A stretch of 51,470 bases of DNA, taken from positions 1 to 51,470 of the forward strand of contig NZ_SOMN01000039.1 in the NCBI RefSeq assembly GCF_004564235.1, in the 5' to 3' direction. Numbering within the stretch: position 1 is the first letter of the stretch; each line of letters starts with the position of its first letter. The notes under the pieces were generated by a model, which worked only from the letters and a program-made list of their open reading frames with translations, did no database searches and had not been told where the DNA came from. The position numbers and the translations under genes are program-made. Shown piece by piece: positions 17,511 to 26,131 of this stretch. Source of the DNA: Cohnella luojiensis. Its GTDB lineage: Bacteria > Bacillota > Bacilli > Paenibacillales > Paenibacillaceae.

Positions 17511-17632
17511 ATTGTCTGCCACCTCCGCTACCCCAGCCCCCCGCCAACGAGGGCAATCGTCATAATTCCACTATGAACCGGATAGACTATGAATATCGAT
17601 AAATTCGGTTCTCATAGAGAGGGAGATCGGGC

Positions 17633-17731
17633 ATGGTCATGAGTTGGGTCATTGGACTGGGCATCCTTGTACTGATTATCGTAGCGAGCAGCGAAAAGGC
17701 GGAGTCCATCATGGAGCTTACCGAAGAGTAG
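17633..17731 (+). CDS. Small single-pass membrane protein (32 residues)
   Basis: ATG 17633 follows GAGAGGGAGA and opens a 32-residue frame: one strongly hydrophobic segment SWVIGLGILVLIIV followed by an acidic tail ending MELTEE. It ends 12 bases before the next gene, so the two are probably cotranslated. The hydrophobic helix plus charged tail is typical of small membrane proteins, but no family is recognised. Confidence 0.5.
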   Translation: MVMSWVIGLGILVLIIVASSEKAESIMELTEE

Positions 17732-17743
17732 AGGATTCCGCTA

Positions 17744-18394
17744 ATGTTCAAATCACTCCCGATTTGGTACTATACCTATAGGAAACAATGCCAATCGGGA
17801 GGGGAAGCTAGCTTGGATTTTACCTTTGAAATCTTGGACTCCTCGACGATTAACATCCGCTTCAATTATGGAGGAGAATGGTTCGAATTTAATCTGTTCT
17901 TCAAACAAGAGCAATGGATTCTCCACCCGTTCGATGCGAGTTTGCTAGGAAACCCGGAGATGTCGAGGTTCGTCATCGCGGATCTGCTGGCGAATAAGCC
18001 GTTTCAGGTCATGCTCGCCAAGCAAAGGATACTGCTATCGAACCTGAGAACATCCGTCGATGTTTCCGGAACCCGAGATCCGGATCGCGTAGCCGGGGGA
18101 AGGTTCGACGATTATGAAGACACGGACACAACGGATGAAGTGGACGATTGGATCAGAAGCCACACGTTCCAAGAGATATTGACTCAGGAGCTGCAAGCGG
18201 TCGATCGGCGGCTTCAACTTTTTAATTCGCTTTTGCAGAAAATGTTCTATGAAAATTTGGGTCCCGGAAACGAAGAGTTCGATAAAGTGCAAGAGATCGC
18301 CCGTATTTACAAGGATGCTTCTAGCAGAATGAGCGGTATGATAGACCCGGACAGCTACTTAAGGGATAGAAACACGGATCGGAAAAGGTTCTAA
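17744..18394 (+). CDS. Protein of unknown function, 216 residues
   Basis: No family is recognised. The N-terminal half contains beta-strand-like segments (FTFEILDSSTINIRFNYGGEWFEFNLFF) and an aromatic-rich start; the middle is acidic (FDDYEDTDTTDEVDDW); the C-terminal half is predicted helical with a charged, coiled-coil-like stretch and ends in Asp/Arg-rich residues. No signal peptide or membrane helix. It follows the 32-residue membrane protein by 12 bases and precedes an AIM24-family gene by 52 bases, so a shared role in the envelope is possible but not shown. Confidence 0.7.
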   Translation: MFKSLPIWYYTYRKQCQSGGEASLDFTFEILDSSTINIRFNYGGEWFEFNLFFKQEQWILHPFDASLLGNPEMSRFVIADLLANKPFQVMLAKQRILLSNLRTSVDVSGTRDPDRVAGGRFDDYEDTDTTDEVDDWIRSHTFQEILTQELQAVDRRLQLFNSLLQKMFYENLGPGNEEFDKVQEIARIYKDASSRMSGMIDPDSYLRDRNTDRKRF

Positions 18395-18446
18395 AGAAGT
18401 TAATGGGATAAACGATAAGCGATGCTAATGACTCGGAGGACTAACG

Positions 18447-19127
18447 ATGAAACATGAAGTTCTATATCAAGGGGCTTTTGCCTTACTGAAAATTCAGATG
18501 AGCGCGGGCGAGACCGTTAAAGCTGAATCGGGCGCCATGGTTTCCATGTCCCCGAACGTCGATGTCAAAGGCACGATGGATGGCGGGATCATGGCGGGAC
18601 TCGGGAGAATGTTGAGCGGCGAAACGTTCTTCTTTCAAGAGCTATCCGCTAATCGGGGCGGTGGCGAAGTATTGTTGGCGCCGGCATCTATGGGTGATAT
18701 CCAATCGGTGGAGCTTGACGGCTCCTACCGCCTATTTGTTCAGAAGGACGGATTCCTGGCGGCGACAAGCGGCATCCAAGTCAACACGAAGATGCAGAAT
18801 CTGAGCCGCGGACTGCTATCCGGGGAAGGCTTCTTTATCATCGAGATCAGCGGGACGGGAACTGTGTTCCTTTCTTCCTATGGTGCGATTCATGCCATCA
18901 ACCTCGAGCCCGGAGAAGAGAGAATTATCGATAACGGGCATTTGGTCGCATGGCCGGATTACGTCCACTATTCCATCGAGAAGGCATCCAAGGGATGGTT
19001 CTCGAGTATCACGAGCGGCGAAGCGTTGGTATGCAGATTCCGCGGCGAAGGAATCGTTCTAGTGCAGACCCGCAACCCGGCCGGCTTCGGCAGCTGGATC
19101 AAGAAATTCATACCCGGCTCCAGGTAA
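18447..19127 (+). CDS. AIM24 / TIGR00266 family protein
   Basis: A 226-residue beta-rich protein of the AIM24 (DUF124) family: the N-terminal VKAESGAMVSMSP and GLGRMLSGETFFFQEL, the repeated G-x-F-L-A and the Gly-rich centre are all family marks. Members are conserved in bacteria and mitochondria but their biochemical role is not settled; in bacteria they often sit near stress and tellurite-type genes. ATG 18447 follows GGAGGA. It has no partner gene downstream; the sigma factor that follows has its own promoter. Confidence 0.9.
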   Translation: MKHEVLYQGAFALLKIQMSAGETVKAESGAMVSMSPNVDVKGTMDGGIMAGLGRMLSGETFFFQELSANRGGGEVLLAPASMGDIQSVELDGSYRLFVQKDGFLAATSGIQVNTKMQNLSRGLLSGEGFFIIEISGTGTVFLSSYGAIHAINLEPGEERIIDNGHLVAWPDYVHYSIEKASKGWFSSITSGEALVCRFRGEGIVLVQTRNPAGFGSWIKKFIPGSR

Positions 19128-19179
19128 ACGTGTATTTTTTGCGAATTTTCTGTAAATTCCGAACGGACGAGCTCTCTTT

Positions 19180-19188
19180 TGATATAAT
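19180..19188 (+). promoter_or_regulatory. Extended -10 promoter of the sigma-factor gene
   Basis: TGATATAAT is an extended -10 (TG-N-TATAAT) 37 bases upstream of the ATG at 19225; no good -35 is seen, as expected for extended -10 promoters. Confidence 0.55.
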
Positions 19189-19224
19189 AGGGGATATTGG
19201 TTCACGGAAAAGAGGTGCAAACCT

Positions 19225-19767
19225 ATGGATATGCAGCATACCGTCGGCAGGGGAATCCCTGCGATCTCCTATGAGCAATTATTCGAGCACTACAAAGATA
19301 AAATATTCAGCTTCGCATGGAAAATCCTGCGGAGTAAAATGGATAGCGAAGAGGCCGTTCAGGAAACGTTCCTTAAGCTTTACGTTAACTTCGAAAGGCT
19401 GGATCCCGCAGGCTCGGTATCCTCGTTGATTTTCACGACGACGAAGAACATCTGCATCGATATCCTGCGCAAAAGGAAAACAAAGCTGACGCTAGCCCAC
19501 CCGATGATGAAGCACGAGGGCTGGGAAGATCAAGCCGCGGAAGCCCAAAGGCCGGAGGACGTGTTGATCCTGAAGGAAGCCTCCGAAATCCTGCTTTCGG
19601 CTATCGAGAAGCTGCCAAAGGCATATCGGCTCATGGTCTATCAACGTTATGTGCTGGATATGTCGATGGAAGAAATCGTGGACATGAATCAAGTCAAGAT
19701 GAACACGGTGAAGTCTCGGCTTAAGCGGGGCAGGGATTTGTTGAAGAAGCATATGGAAAAAGGATAA
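19225..19767 (+). CDS. ECF-like RNA polymerase sigma factor
   Basis: A 180-residue sigma-70-family protein with only region 2 (about 14-82, including KIFSFAWKILRSKMDSEEAV and ETFLKLY) and region 4 (about 115-175, with the helix-turn-helix MSMEEIVDMNQVKMNTVKSRLKRG), the plan of an extracytoplasmic-function factor. ATG 19225 follows AGAGGTG. No anti-sigma gene is adjacent: a terminator follows and the next genes lie on the other strand. Its target promoters cannot be told from this window, but the sigma-W-like promoter at 1048 is one possible kind. Confidence 0.9.
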   Translation: MDMQHTVGRGIPAISYEQLFEHYKDKIFSFAWKILRSKMDSEEAVQETFLKLYVNFERLDPAGSVSSLIFTTTKNICIDILRKRKTKLTLAHPMMKHEGWEDQAAEAQRPEDVLILKEASEILLSAIEKLPKAYRLMVYQRYVLDMSMEEIVDMNQVKMNTVKSRLKRGRDLLKKHMEKG

Positions 19768-19770
19768 TCA

Positions 19771-19815
19771 AAAGCCGAGAAACGACGGGGGATTCCCGGG
19801 TTCTCGGCTTTTTTT
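19771..19815. terminator. Bidirectional terminator between sigma factor and chromate transporter genes
   Basis: Stem AAAGCCGAGAA/TTCTCGGCTTT with an 18-base loop has seven T residues on the plus side and A residues (T on the minus strand) on the other side, so it can serve both converging genes. Confidence 0.85.
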
Positions 19816-20359
19816 ATACATGAATATAAGGAACGACGAGTCCTCCGTAAATGAACGCGCACAGGATGACGAAGGCGGGATGAATCTTACGCTTTTCCAT
19901 GGCCCATAGAGCGACTGCCGCGATGATTAACGCTTGCCAAAAGCCTAGAGAATCGACGGAGGTCTTGCCCATTTTCCACGTCAGCAATAACATCAGAATT
20001 GCGATAACCGGTTGTACGAGCAGGGTCATACCTTTGACCACGGAGGATTGCCGGTAGCGCTGAATAATCTTAAGCAGCACGATTAGGGCGACGGCCGAAG
20101 GAATAACGGTTGCGATCAGGGCGATTAAAGCTCCAGGAATGCCAGCCACATCATAGCCGACGAACGCCGCGATTTTCGTGGCGATCGGTCCAGGCAGCGT
20201 ATTGCCGAGCGCGAGAATGTTGGAAAATTGGTGGTCCGAGGTCCAATGGTAATGGTTGACGATCTCCTGGTACATGAGCGGAATGGATGCGGGTCCGCCG
20301 CCGTACCCGAGCGCGTTCGATAGGAAAAAGCCGATAAATAAATCGATTAAGTCTTTCAT
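19814..20359 (-). CDS. Chromate transporter family protein, short subunit (second of pair)
   Basis: A 181-residue membrane protein of the short-chain CHR family. These half-size proteins work in pairs to transport chromate or a similar anion. The double Gly/Pro motifs NALGYGGGPASIPLM and LPGPIATKIAAFVGY are present near the N terminus, followed by four to five hydrophobic segments. It starts within the last four bases of the preceding gene (ATGA overlap), which supports a functional pair. YwrA and YwrB of B. subtilis form a similar pair. Confidence 0.9.
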   Translation of the reverse strand: MKDLIDLFIGFFLSNALGYGGGPASIPLMYQEIVNHYHWTSDHQFSNILALGNTLPGPIATKIAAFVGYDVAGIPGALIALIATVIPSAVALIVLLKIIQRYRQSSVVKGMTLLVQPVIAILMLLLTWKMGKTSVDSLGFWQALIIAAVALWAMEKRKIHPAFVILCAFIYGGLVVPYIHV

Positions 20360-20967
20360 GAGGATTCACCTTCGGCTTTCTCCGTCTTCTTGGCTTTCGA
20401 ATTCAATCGTTCGGCCAAGCGGAAATGAAAGGCTCCATAGGCTAGGAATAGGACGATGACGATCGCCGGATGGATAGAGACGAGCTGGAGAAGAGCGAAG
20501 GAGATGGCGCAAAATACGACGACCATTATCCTTCCAAGTCCCTTATAAGCTCTCTTCGCGAATTCGTAGGCCATGACGCCTAGCATCACGGATATGACAG
20601 GCATAACGGCTGCGATCATTCCTTGCACGACTTCGGAGTTGCTTAAGTATTCCACGAAGGACAGCAAGCAGACCATCGCGATGACAGACGGGAGGATATG
20701 CATTAGAACGGCAACGATGGAACCGAGAATACCTTTCTGACGATAACCCAGATAGGCGGCCATCTTGGTCGCGATCGGTCCTGGCAGGGCGTTGGCTATG
20801 GCCAACACTTCTCCGAACTCTTCGTCGTCCATCCAACGGTAATGGGTAACGGCTTCAAACCGGATGAGCGGAATAACGGAAGGACCTCCGCCGTATCCGA
20901 GGATACCCGTCTTGCCCATCGCCCAGGCGAGTTGAGAATATCGTCTTTCGTTCGTTTGTTCGGACAT
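20356..20967 (-). CDS. Chromate transporter family protein, short subunit (first of pair)
   Basis: A 203-residue membrane protein, homologous to its downstream partner, with GYGGGPSVIPLIRF and LPGPIATKMAAYLGYR. The minus-strand ATG at 20967 is preceded by GAGGTTGTAAA. The C terminus has an extra Lys/Glu-rich tail (KAKKTEKAEGE) not found in the partner. The two genes form a minus-strand operon ending at the shared terminator (19771-19815). Confidence 0.9.
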   Translation of the reverse strand: MSEQTNERRYSQLAWAMGKTGILGYGGGPSVIPLIRFEAVTHYRWMDDEEFGEVLAIANALPGPIATKMAAYLGYRQKGILGSIVAVLMHILPSVIAMVCLLSFVEYLSNSEVVQGMIAAVMPVISVMLGVMAYEFAKRAYKGLGRIMVVVFCAISFALLQLVSIHPAIVIVLFLAYGAFHFRLAERLNSKAKKTEKAEGESS

Positions 20968-21118
20968 ATTTTACAACCTCATTCCCATGCGGCTCTTATA
21001 CCGGGTGTTTCTCTCTCGTTATTGTCCGTAAACAAGCCGTGCATATGCAGGGCCTGTATGTATACTATTAAAAAGGTTTACGCTTCGCAATAAAATAGTT
21101 GAAATTTGTTGCTATAAA

Positions 21119-21158
21119 CAAAAAACCTTAGCCTAGTTATCATTCAAGGCTAAGGTTT
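21119..21158 (-). terminator. Terminator of the SNF2 helicase gene
   Basis: Stem AAACCTTAGCC/GGCTAAGGTTT with a 14-base loop; read on the minus strand the stem is followed by TTTTGTTT. It lies 14 bases after the helicase stop codon. Confidence 0.85.
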
Positions 21159-21172
21159 GAGGGTTGCGTATG

Positions 21173-24100
21173 TTATCCGAGCATGAGAATCTCCCGGACT
21201 TCCTGTTCCGTCAAAGTGGACAAAGCTTCCTGTCCGGGCTGAATGACCTCGTCGATCAGATTCTTTTTCCTCTGCTGGAGCGCGTACATCTTGTCTTCCA
21301 CCGTGCCTTGGGTGATGAGGCGAAGCACCTGCACGACGTTCTTCTGCCCCATGCGATGGGCGCGGTCGGCCGCTTGCTGCTCGACGGCCGGGTTCCACCA
21401 AAGGTCATATAGGATTACCGTGTCCGCTCCGGTGAGATTCAGTCCCGTGCCTCCGGCTTTTAATGAGATCAGGAACAGGTCCCGCTCGCCTTCGTTAAAC
21501 CTGTCGCACAGCCCCACGCGTTCGGAAGCCGGAGTATTGCCGTCCAAGTAAAAGAAAGGGATTCCTTGGTAGCCTAGCTCGCGACCTATAATGCCAAGCA
21601 TCTCCGTAAATTGCGAGAAGACGAGCATTCGTTTGCCGGAGCTTCGGCATTCCTCCACGATCTCCATCAGCTGCTCGAATTTGGCCGAGCTGCCGTCATA
21701 ACCTTCCACGAACAGGGCGGGGTGGCAGCATAGCTGGCGAAGCCTTGTAAGGCCGGCGAGAATTTTAATGCGGTTCTTATTGAATCCTTCTTCGTTCAAG
21801 TGCTTTAGCGTTTCCTTCTGAAGCTGAGCAAGATAAGCCATGTATAGCTTCTTCTGCTCCGGCAACAGCTCCGAAGCTTGAAGGGACTCGATCTTCTCGG
21901 GCAGCTCCTTCAATACGTCGGTCTTCAGCCTGCGCAACAGGAATGGACGGATACGCTTGGCTACCGTTTCCCTCGTTAATTCGTTAAAGGTCCGTCTGTC
22001 CTGGAACAGCTCGGGGAAAACGGCATCGTAGATCGACCATAGCTCCTCGATGGCGTTCTCGATCGGCGTTCCGGTGAGGGCGAACCGGTATCGTGCTTGA
22101 AGTCCCTTTACCGCTTGAGCCGTCTGGGTAGCGTGGTTCTTGAAGGCTTGCGCCTCATCCAAGATGAGCGTATGGAACGACGGCTGGGCATACGAGTCGA
22201 TATCCCTGCGCAGCAACGGGTAGGAGGTGATCAAGACGTCCACCTCCGACAGCTGCATTAAGATGCGATCGCGCTCGGTTTTACTGCCGTCGGCGATGGT
22301 CGCCCGGACTTCGGGAGCGAATTTCTTCAGCTCGTTGTGCCAGTTGTACATGAGGGAAGCCGGACAGACGATGATCGCCGGCAGCTGCTGGTCTCTCATT
22401 TCCGGCAGCACGGAAACGAGATAAGCGATGCTTTGCAACGTTTTTCCTAATCCCATATCGTCCGCGAGAATGCCGCCGAAACGGTAGTGGGCAAGCGTCT
22501 TCAACCATTGATAACCGAATTTCTGGTAATCCCGCAGGACGGTTACGAGACTGTCCGGCACCGAGAATTCCAGGTTATCGGGATTTCGCATATTGTCGAG
22601 CAGTTTGCGAAAAGATTTGCCGAACTTGACGGCATTGCCTTGTTTGTCGGCATCCATGAAGTGAAGCCCGCGAACGATGGGAACGCGGAATTCGCTTCCC
22701 GTCACCGCGTCTTTAGGAACGCCGATCTCGTTCATAAGCCGATTGATTTCCTCGTAATCGGTGTTTTCCAGCGGCAGCAAGGCTCCGTTAGGCAGCTTGT
22801 AATATTTGCGTTTCTCATCAAGCGACTTCAGCACATGCCGTATTTCCGACTCCGGAATGCCATCTAGTTCGAACTTGATTTCCAGCCAATCGGTACGTTC
22901 ATCTACATCCACCTTTACCCTAGGGGGAGCGTGTCCGACGTATAACCTTGCTTTTACCGCGGTGGTGGCGTAGACCTGAAGAAGCTTCTCAAGATGCGGA
23001 ATGATGTGATGAAGAAATTCGAATTGTCCATCCTCGTCGTCCATGAAGTACCCGCTCTCGGTCTTCGCGAAGTTGCTTTGCTCCATTAACTCCAATATCC
23101 GCGCTTCTTGGTCACCGTCCCGCATGAGAATACGGTCGGAACCTCGCTTCTGTTCGGTCCCTTCCAACGGATTGATGATTATGTCGCCGTACTGGAACTC
23201 CAACCCCGCTAGCAAACGGTCCCGCACCCTGTCTAAATACAGCTTGGCCTTGAGAGGGGCGTGAACGATGCGTTCGGAAACGACTTGGGCAATTCGGACG
23301 CTGCCCAGCTTCATGAGGCCGGGAATGACTTGCTCCATGAAAGGCTCCATTTGCGCCGGGGAAATTCGGACCTGATTCCTGTGAGAAGCTTCTAGCATTT
23401 GCTTGAGCTCCGAAAGTCGTTTGCACTGATCGGCTTGCAGCTTCAGCAGTTTTCCCGCGGAGAGGACGATTCCGTACGGCTCCATGACGGTAATCCGATC
23501 CAACCCATGGACATCCAACCGATAGCCGTCATTCTCCGTAGGGCCTCGATCGAACTCGAAGTCAAGCGGGAGCGCTTCGTCGGATACCTGGATCCCGTCG
23601 TACGTATGTCCATCATAATCGAGCTTGACGTTCGGAGCCTCGGCAAGCATGGGAAGAATGACGTCCCATGAGGAAGGCGGGATGAGAATCATCCGATCTC
23701 CGCTCATATGGCTGGCGTGCGCGGAGTAGATGCTTGAAGTTTCGCGATACAGCTTTTCGTTGCGGTAGATTTCGATTAGCTTCCGGATGAGCGCATCGTT
23801 TTCTTTGTTAAAGCTGTGAAGTTGCGGGTCGTAAGTAAAGTGCTTAGAGAAAACGTGGCTTTCCCCGCGGTCTATTCGTTCGAGAAACTCCCTTATTTTC
23901 TGCACGATGTACAATCGTTTAGACCCGACCTTGAGCTCGATGCCGAACATATACTTTCGATAGCCGTAAGGGAAAGGGCTGAACGTAAATTCCACGTCAA
24001 GAGGCTCCCTATTGTCGAACAGGTACCTTTTTCCGCTGGGACGGGAGGGTTTTCTTGCGAACAATCCAAGCATATCGGTGCTTAGCGCGGCATCGCTCGT

Positions 24101-24499
24101 TGGTGGAATGCCCGAAGAAGCCCTGGTCGAGGAAAAGCGAGGAGTCAACTGACCGGCCGTACCGTCTTCCTGCAGCAGGGAGGGATAAGCGCGGACCGGC
24201 GATTTACCCGTATTCTGGACATCATGAATACTCAGCAGAGCCGCCGCGATGTGCTTGCAGTATTTAGGCGACGAATCGAACGCGGGGCAAACGCATCGGG
24301 CATCGACGTTACCGTTGCTATCGATATCGGCCTTGATGTGATAGCTTACGGTTCCCTTTACCGTGGCGCGGTAACTGGAGGACTCGTGATCGAAATCCGT
24401 AATCGTCACTTTGCCTGCTCGGTAGTAAGTTTCTCCTCTTTCATACGCAAATGGGCCGCATAACAGCTTGATAACCCGTTTAGTCAGTTGAAAGCTCAT
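21173..24499 (-). CDS. SNF2-type DNA helicase with N-terminal SWIM zinc finger (YwqA-like)
   Basis: A 1108-residue ATP-dependent DNA translocase. A SWIM zinc finger lies at about 60-90 (CVCPAFDSSPKYCKHIAAALL, C-x-C..C-x-H). The central 250-600 region matches the bacterial SNF2-associated domain. ATPase motifs follow: DDMGLGKT (Walker A, about 681), LILDEAQ (motif II), and QAADRAHRMGQ in motif VI. The length and plan fit the Bacillus YwqA group. It is the only gene on its transcript, with an ArsR gene 130 bases upstream on the same strand and a terminator after the stop. Role in DNA repair or chromatin-like remodelling is assumed from the family. Confidence 0.93.
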   Translation of the reverse strand: MSFQLTKRVIKLLCGPFAYERGETYYRAGKVTITDFDHESSSYRATVKGTVSYHIKADIDSNGNVDARCVCPAFDSSPKYCKHIAAALLSIHDVQNTGKSPVRAYPSLLQEDGTAGQLTPRFSSTRASSGIPPTSDAALSTDMLGLFARKPSRPSGKRYLFDNREPLDVEFTFSPFPYGYRKYMFGIELKVGSKRLYIVQKIREFLERIDRGESHVFSKHFTYDPQLHSFNKENDALIRKLIEIYRNEKLYRETSSIYSAHASHMSGDRMILIPPSSWDVILPMLAEAPNVKLDYDGHTYDGIQVSDEALPLDFEFDRGPTENDGYRLDVHGLDRITVMEPYGIVLSAGKLLKLQADQCKRLSELKQMLEASHRNQVRISPAQMEPFMEQVIPGLMKLGSVRIAQVVSERIVHAPLKAKLYLDRVRDRLLAGLEFQYGDIIINPLEGTEQKRGSDRILMRDGDQEARILELMEQSNFAKTESGYFMDDEDGQFEFLHHIIPHLEKLLQVYATTAVKARLYVGHAPPRVKVDVDERTDWLEIKFELDGIPESEIRHVLKSLDEKRKYYKLPNGALLPLENTDYEEINRLMNEIGVPKDAVTGSEFRVPIVRGLHFMDADKQGNAVKFGKSFRKLLDNMRNPDNLEFSVPDSLVTVLRDYQKFGYQWLKTLAHYRFGGILADDMGLGKTLQSIAYLVSVLPEMRDQQLPAIIVCPASLMYNWHNELKKFAPEVRATIADGSKTERDRILMQLSEVDVLITSYPLLRRDIDSYAQPSFHTLILDEAQAFKNHATQTAQAVKGLQARYRFALTGTPIENAIEELWSIYDAVFPELFQDRRTFNELTRETVAKRIRPFLLRRLKTDVLKELPEKIESLQASELLPEQKKLYMAYLAQLQKETLKHLNEEGFNKNRIKILAGLTRLRQLCCHPALFVEGYDGSSAKFEQLMEIVEECRSSGKRMLVFSQFTEMLGIIGRELGYQGIPFFYLDGNTPASERVGLCDRFNEGERDLFLISLKAGGTGLNLTGADTVILYDLWWNPAVEQQAADRAHRMGQKNVVQVLRLITQGTVEDKMYALQQRKKNLIDEVIQPGQEALSTLTEQEVREILMLG

Positions 24500-24572
24500 T
24501 GCCTTGATCCTGCCTTTGGATAGATGAATTTATGAACCGAAGTAAACCGATTCTCTTATGATAACAGAAATA

Positions 24573-24604
24573 GAGCGCTGGTGACGTTATCATCATCGGC
24601 GCTC
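24573..24604 (-). terminator. Weak hairpin between arsR and the helicase gene
   Basis: Stem GAGCGC/GCGCTC with a 20-base loop; on the minus strand it is followed by TATTTCTGTT. It may end the arsR transcript, but the T tract is interrupted. Confidence 0.35.
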
Positions 24605-24629
24605 ATGCTTAGTATAGAGATTAGGTAAT

Positions 24630-24953
24630 CTAGCTCGTTCTCCCCGGCAATCCGGACAGCGAGCGAAGGCGTTCCTTTCGGCCCGGCAGTTGGGACAAAA
24701 AGACGCGCAAGTCCGGAAAGTCGTCCAAATTCAAAGAATAGAATACCCATTGTCCGCGTTTGTTTTCCCTTACCAAACCGGCGCTCTTCAGCCTTCGCAG
24801 ATGTTGGCTGGCATTCGGCTGGCTCGTGCCGAGAAGCTCGACGATATCTCCTACGCATAAGTCCCTTTCCTGCAGCAAACCAAGTATCGCCAACCGAGTT
24901 TTATCCCCCAACAATTTCAGTAATTCCGCCATTTCCGCCAACTTGTCGCTCAT
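24630..24953 (-). CDS. ArsR/SmtB-family transcriptional repressor with altered metal motif
   Basis: A 107-residue winged-helix repressor. The family core LGDKTRLAILGLLQ, the DNA-recognition helix TSQPNASQHLRRLKSAGLV and the wing are all visible. In arsenic sensors this region carries ELCVCDL with two Cys; here it reads DLCVGDI, so only one Cys remains and classical three-Cys arsenic sensing is unlikely. No other Cys is present in the protein. ATG at 24953 is preceded by GAGGTAAGAAG. An inverted repeat upstream (25000-25025) is its likely operator. No efflux gene is adjacent; the next gene downstream is the SNF2 helicase. Confidence 0.88.
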   Translation of the reverse strand: MSDKLAEMAELLKLLGDKTRLAILGLLQERDLCVGDIVELLGTSQPNASQHLRRLKSAGLVRENKRGQWVFYSLNLDDFPDLRVFLSQLPGRKERLRSLSGLPGRTS

Positions 24954-24999
24954 CTTCTTACCTCGCTTCCGGATTGCGATTGTTTACATAGCATCAATG

Positions 25000-25025
25000 A
25001 ATTCGTATATAACGATATATGAATT
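25000..25025. promoter_or_regulatory. Candidate operator of the ArsR-type repressor
   Basis: Inverted repeat AATTCGTATAT-aacg-ATATATGAATT matches at 10 of 11 positions, with AT-rich arms and a short spacer as in ArsR/SmtB operators. It lies 47 bases upstream of the arsR start and would cover the promoter. Confidence 0.6.
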
Positions 25026-25089
25026 TATACCATAAAATAATAACGAGATAAAGAGATTTGGAGGGTATCGACGATTTGAGTCTTTCGCG

Positions 25090-26073
25090 GCGGACATACG
25101 ATACGCTATTTTCTATAAATCACTCGATTCTAGCAAACTTGCGGACACACGATTCGCTATTTAAGGGTTAGTCGGGTGGAATCGCAGGTTTTGGGTGCAA
25201 TAGCGGATCGTGTGTCCGAGGAGTGACCGAAAACCGAGGTTTGCTAACACATAACGGATTTGGTGTCCACTCAACACAAACCCAGCAACCTCAGCAAACG
25301 AGATAATCCCGGGAGTTGCGACTCGTGGGATTTTTTTATGTTGTTCGCGGACATACTATACGCTATTTTCTTTAAATCACTCGATTCTAGCGAACTTACG
25401 GACACACGATTCGCTATTTAAGGGTTAGTCGGGTGGAATCGCAGGTTTTGGGCGCAATAGCGGATCGTGTGTCCGAGGAGTGACCGAAAACCGAGGTTTG
25501 CTAACACATAACGGATTTGGTGTCCGCTCAACGCAAACGCAGCAACCTCAGCAACCTCAGCAACCTCAGCAACTAGATAAACCCAGCAAACCCAGCAAAC
25601 CCAGCAAACCCAGCAAACCCAGCAAATCCAGCAAATCCAGCAAACGAGATAATCCCGGGAGTTGCGACTCGTGGGATTTTTTTTATGTTGTTCGCGGACA
25701 TACGATACGCTATTTTCTTTAAATCACTCGATTCTAGCGAACTTGCGGACACACGATTCGCTATTTAAGGGCTAGTCGGGTGGAATCGCAGGTTTTGGGC
25801 GCAATAGCGGATCGTGTGTCCGAGGAGTGACCGAAAACCGAGGTTTGCTAACACATAACGGATTTGGTGTCCGCTCAACGCAACCTCAGCAACCTCAGCA
25901 ACCCCAGCAACCTCAGCAACCTCAGCAACCCCAGCAACCTCAGCAACCCCAGCAACCCCAGCAACCTCAGCAACTCTGCAACTCAGCACCTCAGCACCTC
26001 AGCACCTCAGCACCTCAGCAACCTCAGCAACTCAGCAACCTCAGCAACCTCAGCAACCTCAGCAACTGGACAA
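25090..26073. repeat. Three-copy intergenic repeat module with 9-bp minisatellites
   Basis: Modules start at 25090, 25347 and 25694. Each has a near-identical core of about 180 bases, then a run of 9-base units (CAGCAACCT or CAGCAAACC), and, in the first two, a hairpin ATCCC..GAGT/ACTC..GGGAT with a T tract (about 25306-25337 and 25651-25684). Module 2 is exactly 90 bases, ten 9-base units, longer than module 1; the third array is longest (about 25880-26073) and lacks the hairpin end. Each core holds an inverted pair CGGACACACGATTCGCTATT / AATAGCGGATCGTGTGTCCG. The whole 24954-26131 interval has no credible gene. Confidence 0.9.
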
Positions 26074-26131
26074 ACCCAGTGGGCCATTTCGAAGTTGGTC
26101 CTTGGAACCGCGCTTCCAACGCCCAATCTTG

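Noticed and set aside
21243..24463. Plus-strand frames inside the SNF2 helicase gene
   Set aside because: They are shadows of the minus-strand coding sequence, which has complete SWIM and SNF2 motifs throughout.
25090..26073. CRISPR array
   Set aside because: Units are 9 bases or about 257-347 bases, with no regular 25-40-base repeats and unique spacers; no cas genes are near.
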